Positions 12,068 through 23,884 are shown, counted from the stretch's first letter. The stretch is DNA of 64,000 bases from Ovis canadensis (GCF_042477335.2 NC_091251.1:36844501-36908500); one strand, 5' to 3'. Numbers and translations: made by a program. Notes: generated from the letters alone by a model not told the origin.

Positions 12068-12109
12068 TACTCCCTGGTAACCATATATATATATGGTTAC
12101 CAGGGAGTA
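12068..12109. repeat. Perfect 42-bp palindrome
   Basis: Two 21-bp arms with no spacer and no mismatch; every base from 12068 to 12109 pairs with its mirror (sum of positions 24177). The arm begins tactccctggtaacc, which is the ordinary L1 3' UTR sequence at this point. The second arm is therefore a newly copied inverted piece. The centre is TA-rich. Confidence 0.95.
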
Positions 12110-12119
12110 TTTATATTTA

Positions 12120-12120
12120 T

Positions 12121-12162
<42 letters not shown>
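12120..12162. repeat. (TA)n microsatellite
   Basis: An almost pure TA run of about 38 bases follows the palindrome after a short ATTTATATTTATTAAA link. Confidence 0.95.
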
Positions 12163-12175
12163 AAGTCTGTAACTC

Positions 12176-12292
12176 TGCTGTTGTTCAGTCGCCAAGTCCT
12201 GTCCAACTCTTCGTGACCCCATAGACTGCAGCATGCCTGGCTTCCCTGTCCCTCACCATCTCCCAGAGTTTGCCCAAGTTTATGTCCATTGC
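12176..12292 (-). mobile_element. BovB 3'-end fragment, antisense
   Basis: ctgttgttcagtcgccaag, 'gaccccatagactgcagc' and 'ctccctcaccatctcccag'-like words match the antisense terminal BovB region. It lies within an antisense L1. Confidence 0.75.
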
Positions 12293-12745
12293 ATCTGTTA
12301 CTGTTTTATAAATAAATTCTCTCATACCTTTTTTTAAGATTCCACATATAAGAGATATATCATATGATATTTGTTTTTCTTTGACTTATTTCACTCAGTA
12401 TGACAATCCATCCACCATAATGGATCCACAATCCATATTGGTCCATCCACCAATATTGCTAATTATAATTTAAGGATGCTGTTAGTCCTTTACAGAGTTT
12501 CCAGAAGATTGTGCATGAAAAAAGGACAGCTTTCTTTATTTCTGTTTTTGCTATTATTTATTATTCTGTTTTTTTGTTGCCTTCAGTTTTTGAGTAAGAG
12601 GTAACACCATGGAGAGTTCCTTTATAATTGTTCCCATAAAGCTTGTGCCTCAATCACTTGATATTAAAGTCGGGATGCACCTAGAAGAAGACTCTAAATC
12701 AAGCAGCTTTTTTAGCAACTGTAAAGCCGTAGCTCTTGGGCAAAG

Positions 12746-12952
12746 TGAAAGTGGCTCAATCGTGTCCGACTCTTTGCAACCCCACGGACCATAGCCTGCC
12801 AGGCTCCTCCGTCCATGGAATTCTCCAGGCCAGAATATTGGAGTGGGTAGTCATTCCCTTCTCCAGGGGATCTTCCTGCCCCAGGAATCAAAACTGGGAT
12901 CCCCTGCATTGCAGGCAGATTCTTTACCAGCTGAGCTACCAGGGAAGTCCCT
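12746..12952 (-). mobile_element. Bov-tA SINE, full length, antisense, with target duplication
   Basis: A complete antisense Bov-tA. Near-identical 9-bp flanks (tgggcaaag at 12737-12745; ttggcaaag at 12953-12961) mark the insertion site. Confidence 0.9.
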
Positions 12953-12961
12953 TTGGCAAAG

Positions 12962-13471
12962 ATATAATGCTATTAGATACAACTCATCCTGAAAATCTAC
13001 ATAAAATAACTAAAACATTTAAATCCCATGAAGTGTAGAAGTTAGGTGAGTATCTAAAGGTATCCAAAGGGCACTTGAGGCTTTGGTTCATGACCATGTC
13101 CAACCTTTACAATTTTCCCAGAATTCCGTTGTTGACAGGTAACAGTGACCCTGTTGGGACTCAGGGCAGGCTGGCACAGAATAGATCAAGGTGAAATATT
13201 GATTATTTTGAATTAAAATTACAAAGAAACAGCCAGTGCAAAAAAGAAACTCTGATCCTCTTCTTTGTTTCCCAGAAAGCAGTAAATAAATATCCCTTGC
13301 TGTCTAGGAGGCAGAGAGACATCTTTATCCCCAGAGATAAGGAAACCAGGGCTGAGAAGGCTGTAAAACTACCCTTGTTATTTCTTTACTAACCAACTGC
13401 CCCAAGCCCAAACTCTGTTCAGATTCTTCACTAAAACTAAGTTTCTTAGCTCTGTCCATTCCTCACCAATT
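12962..13471 (+). mobile_element. Possible old ERVL-type LTR, host site of the L1 insertion
   Basis: Sequence before the L1 (aaccaactgccccaagcc, 'ctcaccaatttattgtg') reads on across it into 'ctcaaaagtataaaagc' and 'tacctgccttggactc' at 21231-21268. That order (pyrimidine-rich block, TATAAAA, downstream box) looks like a solo LTR split by the L1. Family not determined. Confidence 0.35.
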
Positions 13472-13486
13472 TATTGTGTTTTTTTT
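13472..13486. repeat. L1 target-site duplication, left copy
   Basis: tattgtgtttttttt here is repeated at 21212-21226. On the minus strand it starts with a run of A preceded by TTT at the 5' junction, the usual L1 endonuclease site (TT/AAAA). Confidence 0.85.
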
Positions 13487-13796
13487 ATTTTTTTTTTATT
13501 TTTTTTTTTAATTTTAAAATCTTTAATTCTTACATGCGTTCCCAAACATGACCCCCCCTCCCACCTCCCTCCCCACAACATCTCTCTGGGTCATCCCCAT
13601 GTACCAGCCCCAAGCATGCTGCACCCTACGTCAGACATGGACTGGCGATTCAATTCTTACATGATAGTATACATGTTAGAATTCCCATTCTCCCAAATCA
13701 TCCCACCCTCTCCCTCTCCCTCTGAGACCAAAAGTCCGTTATACCCATCTGTGTCTTTTTTCCTGACTTGCATACAGGGTCGTCATTGCCATCTTC

Positions 13797-16700
13797 CTAA
13801 ATTCCATATATATGTGTTAGTATACTGTATTGGTGTTTTTCTTTCTGGCTTACTTCACTCTGTATAATTGGCTCCAGTTTCATCCAGCTCATCAGAACTG
13901 ATTCAAATGAATTCTTTTTAACGGCTGAGTAATACTCCATTGTGTATATGTACCACAGCTTTCTTATCCATTCATCTGCTGATGGACATCTAGGTTGTTT
14001 CCATGTCCTGGCTATTATAAACAGTGCTGCGATGAACATTGGGGTACATGTGTCTCTTTCAATTCTGGTTTCCTCGGTGTGTATGCCCAGAAGTGGGATT
14101 GCTGGGTCATAAGGGAGTTCTATTTGCAATTTTTTAAGGAATCTCCACACTGTTCTCCATAGTGGCTGTACTAGTTTGCATTCCCACCAACAGTGTAGGA
14201 GGGTTCCCTTTTCTCCACACCCTCTCCAGCATTTATTGCTTGCAGATTTTTGGATCGCAGCCATTCTGACTGGTGTGAAGTGGTACCTCATTGTGGTTTT
14301 GATTTGCATTTCTCTAATAATGAGTGATGTTGAGCATCTTTTCATGTGTTTGTTAGCCATCCGTATGTCTTCTTTGGAGAAATGTCTATTTAGTTCTTTG
14401 GCCCATTTTTTGATTGGGTCGTTTATTTTTCTGGAGTTGAGCTGCATAAGTTGCTTGTATATTTTTGAGATTAGATGTTTGTCAGTTGCTTCATTTGCTA
14501 TTATTTTCTCCCATTCCGAAGGCTGTCTTTTCACCTTGCTTATATTTTCCTTTGTTGTGCAGAAGCTTTTAATTTTAATTAGATCCCATTTGTTTATTTT
14601 TGCTTTTATTTCCAGAATTCTGGGAGGTGGATCATAGAGGATCCTGCTGTGATTTATTTCTGAGAGTGTTTTGCCTATATTCTCCTCTAGGAGTTTTATA
14701 GTTTCTGATCTTACATTTAGATCTTTAATCCATTTTGAGTTTATTTTTGTGTACGGTGTTAGAAAGTGATCTAGTTTCATTCTTTTACAAGTGGTTGACC
14801 AGTTTTCCCAGCACCACTTGTTAAAGAGATTGTCTTTACTCCATTGTATATTCTTGCCTCCTTTGTCAAAGATAAGGTGTCCATATGTGTGTGGATTTAT
14901 CTCTGGGCTTTCTATTTTGTTCCATTGATCTATATGTCTGTCTTTGTGCCAGTACCATACTGTCTTGATGACTGTGGCTTTGTAGTAGAGCCTGAAGTCA
15001 GGCAAGTTGATTCCTCCCGTTCCATTCTTCTTTCTCAAGATTGCTTTGGCTATTCGAGGCTTTTTGTATTTCTATACAAATCTTGAAATTATTTGTTCTA
15101 GTTCTGTGAAAAATGTGGCTGGTAGCTTGACAGGGATTGCATTGAATTTGTAAATTGCTTTGGGTAGTATACTCATTTTCACTATATTGATTCTTCCGAT
15201 CCATGAACATGGTATATTTCTCCATCTATTAGTGTCCTCTTTGATTTCTTTCATCAGTGTTTTATAGTTTTCTATATATAGGTCTTTAGTTTCTTTAGGT
15301 AGATATATTCCTAAGTATTTTATTCTTTTCGTTGCAATGGTAAATGGAATTGTTTTCTTAATTTCTTTTTCTACTTTCTCATTATTAGTGTATAGGAATG
15401 CAAGGGATTTCTGTGTGTTGATTTTATATCCTGCAACTTTACTATATTCATTGATGATCTCTAGTAATTTTCTGGTGGAGTCTTTAGGGTTTTCCATGTA
15501 GAGGATCATGTCATCTGCAAACAGTGATAGTTTTACTTCTTCTTTTCCAATTTGGATTCCTTTTATTTCTTTTTCTGCTCTGATTGCTGTGGCCAAAACT
15601 TCCAGAACTATGTTGAATAGTAGCGGTGAAAGTGGACACCCTTGTCTTGTTCCTGACTTTAAGGGAAATGCTTTCAATTTTTCACCATTGAGGATAATGT
15701 TTGCTGTGGGTTTGTCATATATAGCTTTTATTATGTTGAGGTATGTTCCTTCTATTCCTGCTTTCTGGAGAGTTTTTATCATAAATGGATGTTGAATTTT
15801 GTCAAAGGCCTTCTCTGCATCTATTGAGATAATCATATGGTTTTTATTTTTCAATTTGTTAATGTGGTGAATTACATTGATTGATTTGCGGATATTGAAG
15901 AATCCTTGCATCCCTGGGATAAAGCCCACTTGGTCATGGTGTATGATCTTTTTAATGTGTTGTTGGATTCTGATTGCTAGAATTTTGTTGAGGATTTTTG
16001 CATCTATGTTCATCAGTGATATTGGCCTGTAGTTTTCTTTTTTTGTGACATCTTTGTCAGGTTTTGGTATTAGGGTGATGGTGGCCTCATAGAATGAGTT
16101 TGGAAGTTTACCTTCCTCTGCAATTTTCTGGAAGAGTTTGAGTAGGATAGGTGTTAGCTCTTCTCGAAATTTTTGGTAGAATTCAGCTGTGAAGCCGTCT
16201 GGACCTGGGCTTTTGTTTGCTGGAAGATTTCTGATTACAGTTTCAATTTCCGTGCTTGTGATGGGTCTGTTAAGGTTTTCTATTTCTTCCTGGTTCAGTT
16301 TTGGAAAATTGTACTTTTCTAAGAATTGGTCCATTTCTTCCACGTTGTCCATTTTATTGGCATACAACTGCTGATAGTAGTCTCTTATGATCCTTTGTAT
16401 TTCTGTGTTGTCTGTTGTGATCTCTCCATTTTCATTTCTAATTTTATTGATTTGATTTTTCTCTCTTTGCTTCTTGATGAGTCTGGCTAATGGTTTGTCA
16501 ATTTTATTTATCCTTTCAAAGAACCAGCTTTTGGCTTTGTTGATTTTTGCTATGGTCTCTTTTGTTTCTTTTGCATTTATTTCTGCCCTAATTTTTAAGA
16601 TTTCTTTCCTTCTACTCACTCTGGGGTTCTCCAACTCTTCCTTTTCTAGTTGCTTTAGTTGTAGAGTTAGGTTGTTTATTTGACTTTTTTCTTGTTTCTT

Positions 16701-17615
16701 GAGGTATGCCTGTATTGCTATGAACTTTCCTCTTAGCACTGCTTTTATAGTGTCCCACAGGTTTTGGGTTGTTGTGTTTTCATTTTCATTAGTTTCTATG
16801 CATATTTTGATTTCTTTTTTGATTTCTTCTGTGATTTGTTGGTTATTCAGAAGTGTGTTGTTCAACCTCCATATGTTGGAATTTTTAATAGTTTTTCTCC
16901 TGTAATTGAGATCTAACCTTAATGCATTATGGTCAGAAAAGATGCTTGGAATGATTTCGATTTTTTTGAATTTATCAAGTTTAGATTTATGGCCCAGGAT
17001 GTGATCTATCCTGGAGAAGGTTCCATGAGCACTTGAAAAAAAGGTGAAATTCATTGTTTTGGGGTGAAATGTCCTGTAGATATCAATTAGATCTAACTGA
17101 TCTAATGTATTATTTAAAGTTTGCGTTTCTTTGTTAATTTTCTGTTTAGTTGATCTGTCCATAGGTGTGAGTGGGGTATTAAAGTCTCCCACTATTATTG
17201 TGTTATTGTTGATTTCCCCTTTCATACTTGTTAGCATTTGTCTTACATATTGCGGTGCTCCTATATTAGGTGCATATATATTTATAATTGTTATATCTTC
17301 TTCTTGGATTGTTCCTTTGATTATTATGTAGTGGCCTTCTTTGTCTCTTTTCACAGCCTTTGTTTTAAAGTCTATTTTATCGGATATGAGTATTGCCACT
17401 CCTGCTTTCTTTTGGTCTCTATTTGCGTGGTATATCTTTTTCCAGCCCTTCACTTTCAGTCTGTATGTGTCCCTTGTTTTGAGGTGGGTCTCTTGTAAGC
17501 AGCAAATAGAGGGGTCTTGTTTTTGTATCCATTCGGTCAGTCTTTGTCTTTTGGTTGGGACGTTCAACCCATTTACGTTTAAGGTGATTATTGATAAGTA
17601 TGATCCCGTTACCAT
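13797..17615 (-). pseudogene. L1 ORF2 (endonuclease-reverse transcriptase) with one amber codon
   Basis: One reading frame of 1273 codons including the final stop, interrupted only by TAG at 15074-15072 (codon 848). Upstream (847 residues) is the APE-type endonuclease, with LNVNGLN near residue 12, QETH near 41, VGDFN near 143, SRIDHIL and SDH, and the reverse transcriptase with [10 protein letters not shown]. Downstream (about 424 residues) is the C-terminal region, including the Cys-containing [18 protein letters not shown] stretch. Both halves are in the same frame. The amber lies where related L1 proteins have Trp (TGG to TAG), so it is a single-base nonsense change. The length matches a full ORF2. 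As it stands the product would end after the RT domain. Confidence 0.93.
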
Positions 17616-17666
17616 TTACTTTGTTGTTTTGGGTTCGGGTTTATACACCCTTTTTGTGTTTCCTTT

Positions 17667-18592
17667 CTAGAGAATATCCTTTAGAATTTGTTGGAGAGCT
17701 GGTTTGGTGGTGCTGAATTCTCTCAGCTTTTGCTTGTCTGTAAAGCTTTTGATTTCTCCTTCGTATTTGAATGAGATCCTTGCTGGGTACAGTAATCTGG
17801 GCTGTAGGTTATTGTCTTTCATCACTTTAAGTATGTCTTGCCATTCTCTCCTGGCCTGAAGAGTTTCTATTGGAAGATCAGCTGTTATCCTTATGGGAAT
17901 CCCCTGTGTGTTATTTGTTGTTTTTCCCTTGCTGCTTTTAATATTTGTTCTTTGTGTTTGATCTTTGTTAATTTGATTAATATGTGTCTTGGGGTGTTTC
18001 GCCTTGGGTTAATCCTATTTGGAACTCTCTGTGTTTCTTGGACTTGAGTGATTATTTCCTTCCCCATTTTAGGGAAGTTTTCAACTATTATCTCCTCAAG
18101 GATTTTCTCATGATCTTTCTTTCTGTCTTCTTCTTCTGGGACTCCTATAATTCGAATGTTGGAGCGTTTCATATTGTCCTGGAGGTCTCTGAGATTGTCC
18201 TCATTTCTTTTAATTCGTTTTTCTTGTTTCCTCTCTGATTCATTTATTTCTACCATTCTATCTTCTATTTCACTAATCCTATCTTCTGCCTCCGTTATTC
18301 TACTATTTGTTGCCTCCAGAGTGTTTCTGATCTCATTTATTGCGTTATTCATTATATTTTGACTCTTTTTTATTTCTTCTAGGTCCTTGTTAAACCTTTC
18401 TTGCATCTTCTCAATCTTTGTCTCTAGCCTATTTATCTGTGATTCCATTTTGATTTCAAGATTTTGGATCATTTTCACTATCAATATTCGGAATTCCTTC
18501 TCCGGTAGATTCCCTACTTCTTCCTCTTTTGTTTGGTTTGGTGGGCAGCTCTCCTGTTCCTTTACCTGCTGAGTATTCCTCTGTCTCTTCAT
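17667..18592 (-). pseudogene. L1 ORF1 (RNA-binding coiled-coil protein) with a 1-bp deletion
   Basis: ORF1 starts MKRQRNTQQ at 18592 and reads 233 residues to an early stop at 17893-17891. The N-terminal half is a charged coiled coil (heptads around residues 45-130); RNIRIIGVPEEE-like sequence and the RRNTPRHILIKL region mark the RNA-binding domain. After about 17903 the expected C-terminal coding continues in another frame to a TAG at 17669-17667. The full span of 926 bp is one base short of 309 codons, so a single-base deletion explains the break. The deletion lies in the CACAGGGG run near 17900. Confidence 0.88.
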
Positions 18593-21211
18593 CTTGGTTA
18601 TATTGCTGCGTTTGGGGTGGCCTTTTTATATTCTGGTAATTTGTGGAGTTCTCTTTATTATGGAGCTTCCTCACTTTGGGTGGGGTTCTATCAGTGGCTT
18701 GTCAAGGTTTCCTGGTTAGGGAGGCTTGTGTTGGAGTTTTGGCGGGTGGAGCTGGGTTTCTTCTCTCTCGAGTGCAGTGGAGTAACCCGTAATGGGTTAC
18801 AAGACATCAAAGGTTTTGGGATAATATTGAGCTGCCTGTATATTGAGGCTCAGGGGATTGTTTCTGTGTTGCTGGAGAATTTGCGTGGTATGTCTTGTTT
18901 TGGAACTTGTTGGCCCTTGGGTGGAGCTTGGTTTTGGTGTAGGTATGAAGGCATTAGATGGGCTCCTATTGCTTAATGTTCCCTGAATTCATGAGTTCTC
19001 TAATGTTTTCAGGCTTTGGATTTAAGCCTCCTGCTTCTGGCTTTCAGTTTTATTTTTACAGTAGCCTCTAGACTTCTCCATCTATACAGCACCGATGATA
19101 AAACATCTAGGTTAAAGATGAAAAGTTTCTCCACATTGAGGGACACTCAGAGAGGTTCACTGGGTTATAAGGAGAAGAGAAGATGGAGGAGGTAGTTAGA
19201 GGTAACTGGAATGAGATGCGGTGAGATCAAAAGAGAAGAGAGCAAACTAGCCAGTAGTCACTTCCTTATGTGCGCTCTATAGTTTGGCCCGCTCAGGGGT
19301 ATTTACAGAGTTATACGGGGAAGAGGAGAGGGAGGAAGTGGACAGAGGTGACCAGGAGGATCAGAGAGAGGAATGAGTGGGAGAGAGACAAATCCTGCCA
19401 GTAACCTGTTCCTTAGGTGTTCCCCACCGTCTGGAACACACAGAGATTCACAGAGTTGGATAGAGGAGAGATGGGGGGGGAAAGAGACAGAGGCCACCTG
19501 GTGGAGAAAAAGGAGAGTCCAGAGGAGGAGAGAGTGGTCAAGCCAGTAATCTCGCTCTCAGGTAAACTGGGGTAGTGAAGTTTGGGTTTTTAAATGTACA
19601 AAATTGGCAATAAACACCTAAGAGCAAAGATTAAAAATCTAGAGTAGAGTTTGGATTTTCAAAGATACAATATTAAAGAGAAGCAGAAGGAAAAAGGAAG
19701 AAAGAAAAAAAAGAATTATTAAAAAACAAACAAACAGACAATAAAAAAAAAAAAAAACCATCAACAACCATCCAAAGACTATATATGGTGTTTGCCTTAA
19801 AAAAAAAAAAAAAAAAAGGTCTTTTAAAAAAATTAGTAATAATAGGTTATAGAAATAAAAATTTAAGGAGAAATAGAAGACAACAATTAAAAAAAAAGTT
19901 AGAAAAAAAAGCAAAAAAAAAAAAAAAAAGGAGTGCTTTTAAAAATATTAAAATATATATATATATATCTTGCCCTTTCTGGTATTATGGGCCGTGTGGG
20001 ATCACTTCCAAGGTGGTTCCCTCTGATTAACTTCTTCTGTTTGCTGGTTTTTTAGGATCACTAGTTCAGTCGCGCTGTGGGGAGGGGGGATGCTGCAAAC
20101 AAATAGCACTGTCGTGTGCACACAGTATCTCTGCTCCGCTTGACCTGTCCTTTCTCGCGGCGCACAAACCGCTCCGGTTCTACGATGCTCAGCTGGGAAC
20201 CGTCTGGGGCCGGCCCTAGGCTGCGTGCACTTCCCCGGTCCAAGCCGCTCAGGTTCGGCGCTCAGGCAGCCCTCAGAGGCACAGATTCGGCTGGAACTGC
20301 GCTTTGTGCCCTTCCCAGGTCCGAGTAGCTCAGGAGTTTGGCGAGCGCGGTCGCCGCGGCTTGTCACCTTTTCTGCCGCTGCTGCTCAGCTTTCTGGGCG
20401 GACTGCTGGCGCACCCCGTGAGGCAAATTGTGACTGTCCAGCTCCCCCAGAAGTCTTAGCAAAGGAGCCTGCTTGCAGTTAGGTAAGCAAAGTCTCTCCG
20501 GGTCTGCAGTTGCCCCTTTCCAGACCTTACGGCTCTGGCTGCCTGTCCCCGGCGGAGGATGGTCTGCAGCCGGCTTTTTCCGTTACGTCCTTTGTTCTGT
20601 GCTCGGTCCTGGCGGGGTCTTATGTTCGAGCTTTTCGCGTGGTAGCTATCCCACAGTCTGATTTGCTAGCCCAGGTTAGGTCGTTCTGGTTGCGCGTGGG
20701 GCGTTCCTGCCCGATTCTTACAAAGCTCTGCAGCCCGCGCCTCCCGCGCGTCCCTGCCCTGCCCCCACTTCCCAATGGCGGATGCAGGCGTCTGTGCTGC
20801 TTTTCCGCTGGGGGAGTTACTGTTGGGCTTGTAATCTGTTGGTTTTAATTATTTATCTATTTTTCCTTCCTGTTATGTTGCCCTCTGTGTTTCCAAGGTT
20901 CGCCACAGACTCGGCAGGGAGAGTGTTTCCTGGTGTTTGGAAACCTCTCTTCTTAAAATTCCCTTCCCAGGACGGGCTTCCCTTCCCGGGACGGAGCTCC
21001 CTCCCCACCTCCTTTGTCTCCTTTTTCGTCTTTTATATTTTATCCTACCTGTTTTTGAAGACAAAGGTCTGCTTTTCTGGTTGCCTGATGTCCTCTGCCA
21101 GCCTACATAATTTGTTTTGTGAAGTTTGCTCAGCGTTGAAATGTTCTTTTGAGGAATTTGTGAGGGAGAAAGTGATCTTCCCGTCCTATTCCTCCGCCAT
21201 CTTTCCAGTTC
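18593..21211 (-). promoter_or_regulatory. L1 5' UTR / internal promoter region
   Basis: About 2.6 kb upstream of ORF1 on the minus strand. Positions 20050-20800 are rich in CpG (for example gcgcggtcgccgcggc near 20346), as expected for an L1 promoter. Positions 19660-19960 hold several long A-runs on the plus strand (T-runs in L1 sense). No coding function is supported despite open frames on both strands. Confidence 0.75.
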
Positions 21212-21226
21212 TATTGTGTTTTTTTT
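21212..21226. repeat. L1 target-site duplication, right copy
   Basis: tattgtgtttttttt, identical to 13472-13486. Confidence 0.85.
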
Positions 21227-21304
21227 TAAATCTCAAAAGTATAAAAGCTACCTGCCTTGGACTCTTCGTAGATCCTACTTCTTCTATTATTAATTAATTA
21301 ATGT

Positions 21305-21765
21305 TTATTTTTGGCTGAGCTGGGTCTTAATGGCTACGCACAGGCTTTCTCTAGCTGTAGAGCGGGTGGGGCGGCTGCCCTCTAGCAGCAGTGCTAGAGC
21401 ATCTCACTGTGGGGGTTTCTCTTACTGCGGAACACGGGCTCTAGGTTCACAGGGCTTCAGTAGTTATAGGTTGTGGTTTTTGCTAAGGCGAGTCTGACAC
21501 TTTGCAACCCTATGGACTGTGGCGCATCAGGCTCCTCCGTCCTTCACTATCTCCCAAAGGTTGCTCAAATTCATGTCCACTGAGTTGGTGATGCTATGTA
21601 ATCATCTCATCCTCTGCTGCCCCCTTCTCCTTTTGCCTTCACTCTCTCTCAGCATTGGGTAGGGCACAGGCTCAATTGCCAGGAAGCATGTGGGGTCTTC
21701 CAGATGAGGAATTGAACTGGTATCCCCTGCATTGCAAGGTGGATACTTATCAGCTCCTCTTCTAT
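21305..21765 (-). mobile_element. CHR-2-type SINE, antisense, split by a BovB fragment
   Basis: ggctgagctgggtcttaatg at 21312 begins an antisense CHR-2 SINE. A BovB 3'-end fragment (about 21486-21655, with gtccactgagttggtgatg) splits it. The SINE resumes with 'gaggaattgaactggtat' and cctgcattgcaaggtggat up to about 21765. Confidence 0.65.
21486..21655 (-). mobile_element. BovB 3'-end fragment, antisense
   Basis: ctatggactgtggcgcatc, 'tccactgagttggtgatg' and 'catctcatcctctgctgc' are antisense BovB C-terminal coding words. Confidence 0.7.
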
Positions 21766-23447
21766 GAGACCTCTATATATACAAAGTAAATCTGTCCCCC
21801 TATTCCTGTTAATCTGCATTTAACCTACTTATTAGAATAGCCAAAAGAACTCAAGAGAGGTAGGAGGGACATGTTCCCATCCCTGGCAACTGGCACAATC
21901 AACATGATACTTCCCAGACTCCTCTTCCCCGGAGGCTGCTGCAGCTGAGAGATCCTGGGACATCTGACAAAAGCTGGCAGAAAGTGGGATTTCTTATCAC
22001 AGCAACCTCCTGGATATCTGCCTGCAGGATTAAGTGGAAGGGAAGTAGTGAGAGTCCCTTTTCTCTCTTTCTAAATTTAACTTACCTGGAAAAAATGCTT
22101 TCAGGATTAGTTCCCTGGACATAGTGACTCTGGCATTGAGCCTTTTCTTCTCAGAGATGGTCACAGTTTGTCTTTGTCTTTTGTCATTGTCATAAGGAGG
22201 AAAGACTATGGGGCAGAACGCTGGCATAGCCCTATAGCCTGGTGTTCAAACTGGCCTCACAGACTGGGAAGTTAATGTTTCTCATCAGACTGGCATTTGT
22301 TTGGACAAACTTTGCTGTGGGTCTCCTATGTAAAGACAAGCTGAGATTTTTCCTTTCATCTTTTTCTATATCCTGAGAGCTTGGCTTTGTAACCAATAAG
22401 AATATTCTCTGTGGTCTCCACCATCCAAAGAGTACACTTACCAGGGTGCAACTTTGTGGGTCAACCCCATAGCCAGCTCTCAGGGGAGATTTTCAGGAGT
22501 CCAAGTCTATAAGGGGTTTCTGTCATCTTAATTTTTGTTGCTTTTTCAGTGTTCAGAACATGCCATTCCAGTAGCACCAGTACCTGGTATCACAGATTAG
22601 TGGCTCTGTCACTGGAGGCATTTCACATTCTCCTGGGAAACTAGAGACACCATTTTCACTACACCAGGTGTTACCGCCTGTAGCACTGAAGGCTTTTACT
22701 TTCTTAGACTAACTCTAGGAGTGAACTTTCTGGGTCTTATGAAGGCTGCATACTCTATTTTGAGATGAGGCATATGCTTTTGGTAAGCCATGGAAATGCA
22801 TTGATTTGAGTTGCTATTTAAGATGAAGATCTTATTCATCGATGACCAGATAATGGATCCTTTGAATTGGCTATATTTAAGAGAAAAAAAATTGTTTTAT
22901 CGAACTCTCTTTCTAAAACCAAATTTTAAAAGTGGATAAAACACAAGCGAAAAAATATATACTGGCTTACCTTGAAGATATTATGGTTTTGTTTCCAGAT
23001 TATTCCAATAACGTGAATATTGGAATACACTGTCACACGATTTTTTTTTTGTTTCCCAGTACATATAGAAGTTATGTTTATACTGTACTGTTGTCTATTA
23101 AGTGTATGAAGCATTATTTCTAAAAAAAAAAAAGTGTATACCTTAATAAAAATACGTTATTGCTAAAAGATGCTAACCATCATTTGAGCCTTCAGCAAGT
23201 CATAATATTTTTGCTGGTGGAGGATCTTGCCTTGATAGCTGACTAGGGTGGTGGCTGCTGAAGTTTGATATGTCTTTAGCAATTTCTTAAAATAAGACAA
23301 CAATGAAGTTTGCAGCATCAAATGACTCTTCCCTTCATGAACAATTTCTCTAGCATGCAGTGTTGTTTGATAGCACTTTACCCACAGTTGAATTTCTTTA
23401 AAAATTGGAGTCAGTCCTCTCAAACCACTGCTTTATCAACTATGTTG
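21766..23447. other. Unassigned intergenic stretch
   Basis: No gene or confidently named repeat. Short A- and T-runs at 22889, 23041 and 23125. Open frames on both strands at 22926-23123 mirror each other and are not supported. Confidence 0.35.
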
Positions 23448-23479
23448 GTGTGTGTGCGTGCGTGTGTGTGTGTGTGTGT
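23448..23479. repeat. (TG)n microsatellite
   Basis: TG run with two CG interruptions, joined directly to the tail side of an antisense Bov-tA. Confidence 0.95.
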
Positions 23480-23685
23480 ATGTTAGTCGTTCAGTTGTGT
23501 CCGATTCTTTGTGACCCCATGGACTGTAGCCCACCAGGGTCCTTTGTCCATGGAATTCTCCAGGCAAGAATACTGGAGTGGGTTGCCATTTCCTTCTCCA
23601 GGAGATCTTCTCAACCCAGGAATTGAACCTGGGTCTACTGGATTGCAGGCAGTTTCTTTACCATCTGAGCCACCAGGGAAACTAT
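23480..23685 (-). mobile_element. Bov-tA SINE, full length, antisense
   Basis: tagtcgttcagttgtgtcc to gagccaccagggaaac; complete tRNA-like head and tail region. Confidence 0.92.
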
Positions 23686-23884
23686 ATTTGTATTATAGTC
23701 TAAATCCTTTGTTGTCATTTCAATAATCTTCACAATATCCACCCCAGGAGTAGATTCCATTTCAAGAAAGCACTTCTTTTGCTCACTCATCAGAAAGCAA
23801 CTCCTCGTTCGTTAAAATTTTCTAATGAAAATGCAGCAATGAAGTCACATCTTCAAGCTCTACTTCTAATTCTGTTTCTGAACT

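Larger units (their letters stand above)
11610..12425 (-). mobile_element. Artiodactyl L1 3' end, antisense, broken by later insertions
   Basis: Antisense L1 3' UTR words run from about 11610 (tggggtatagatgatttac) to about 12400 (cttatttcactcagtatg). Interruptions are a Bov-tA SINE (11789-11980), a perfect palindrome plus TA repeat (12068-12162) and a BovB/Bov-tA fragment (12176-12292). Confidence 0.65.
13487..21211 (-). mobile_element. Near-complete artiodactyl L1 (L1-BT type), minus strand
   Basis: A 7.7-kb element in the minus orientation with all parts in order: 5' UTR (21211-18593), ORF1 (18592-17667), 50-bp spacer, ORF2 (17615-13797), 3' UTR and an A-rich tail, seen as the T-rich run at 13487-13512. 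A 15-bp direct repeat flanks it. The sense-strand 5' end reads as the standard start containing gatggcggaggaatagg. Only two inactivating lesions are visible in the ORFs: a 1-bp loss in ORF1 and an amber codon in ORF2. These features suggest a fairly recent insertion, but age cannot be measured here. Confidence 0.93.

Noticed and set aside
14176-14637. 153-codon plus-strand frame and other plus-strand frames in 13.8-18.6 kb
   Set aside because: They are antisense to L1 ORF2/ORF1.
20002-20848. GC-rich open frames on both strands
   Set aside because: They lie in the CpG-rich L1 5' UTR; no protein family is recognisable and frames overlap on both strands.
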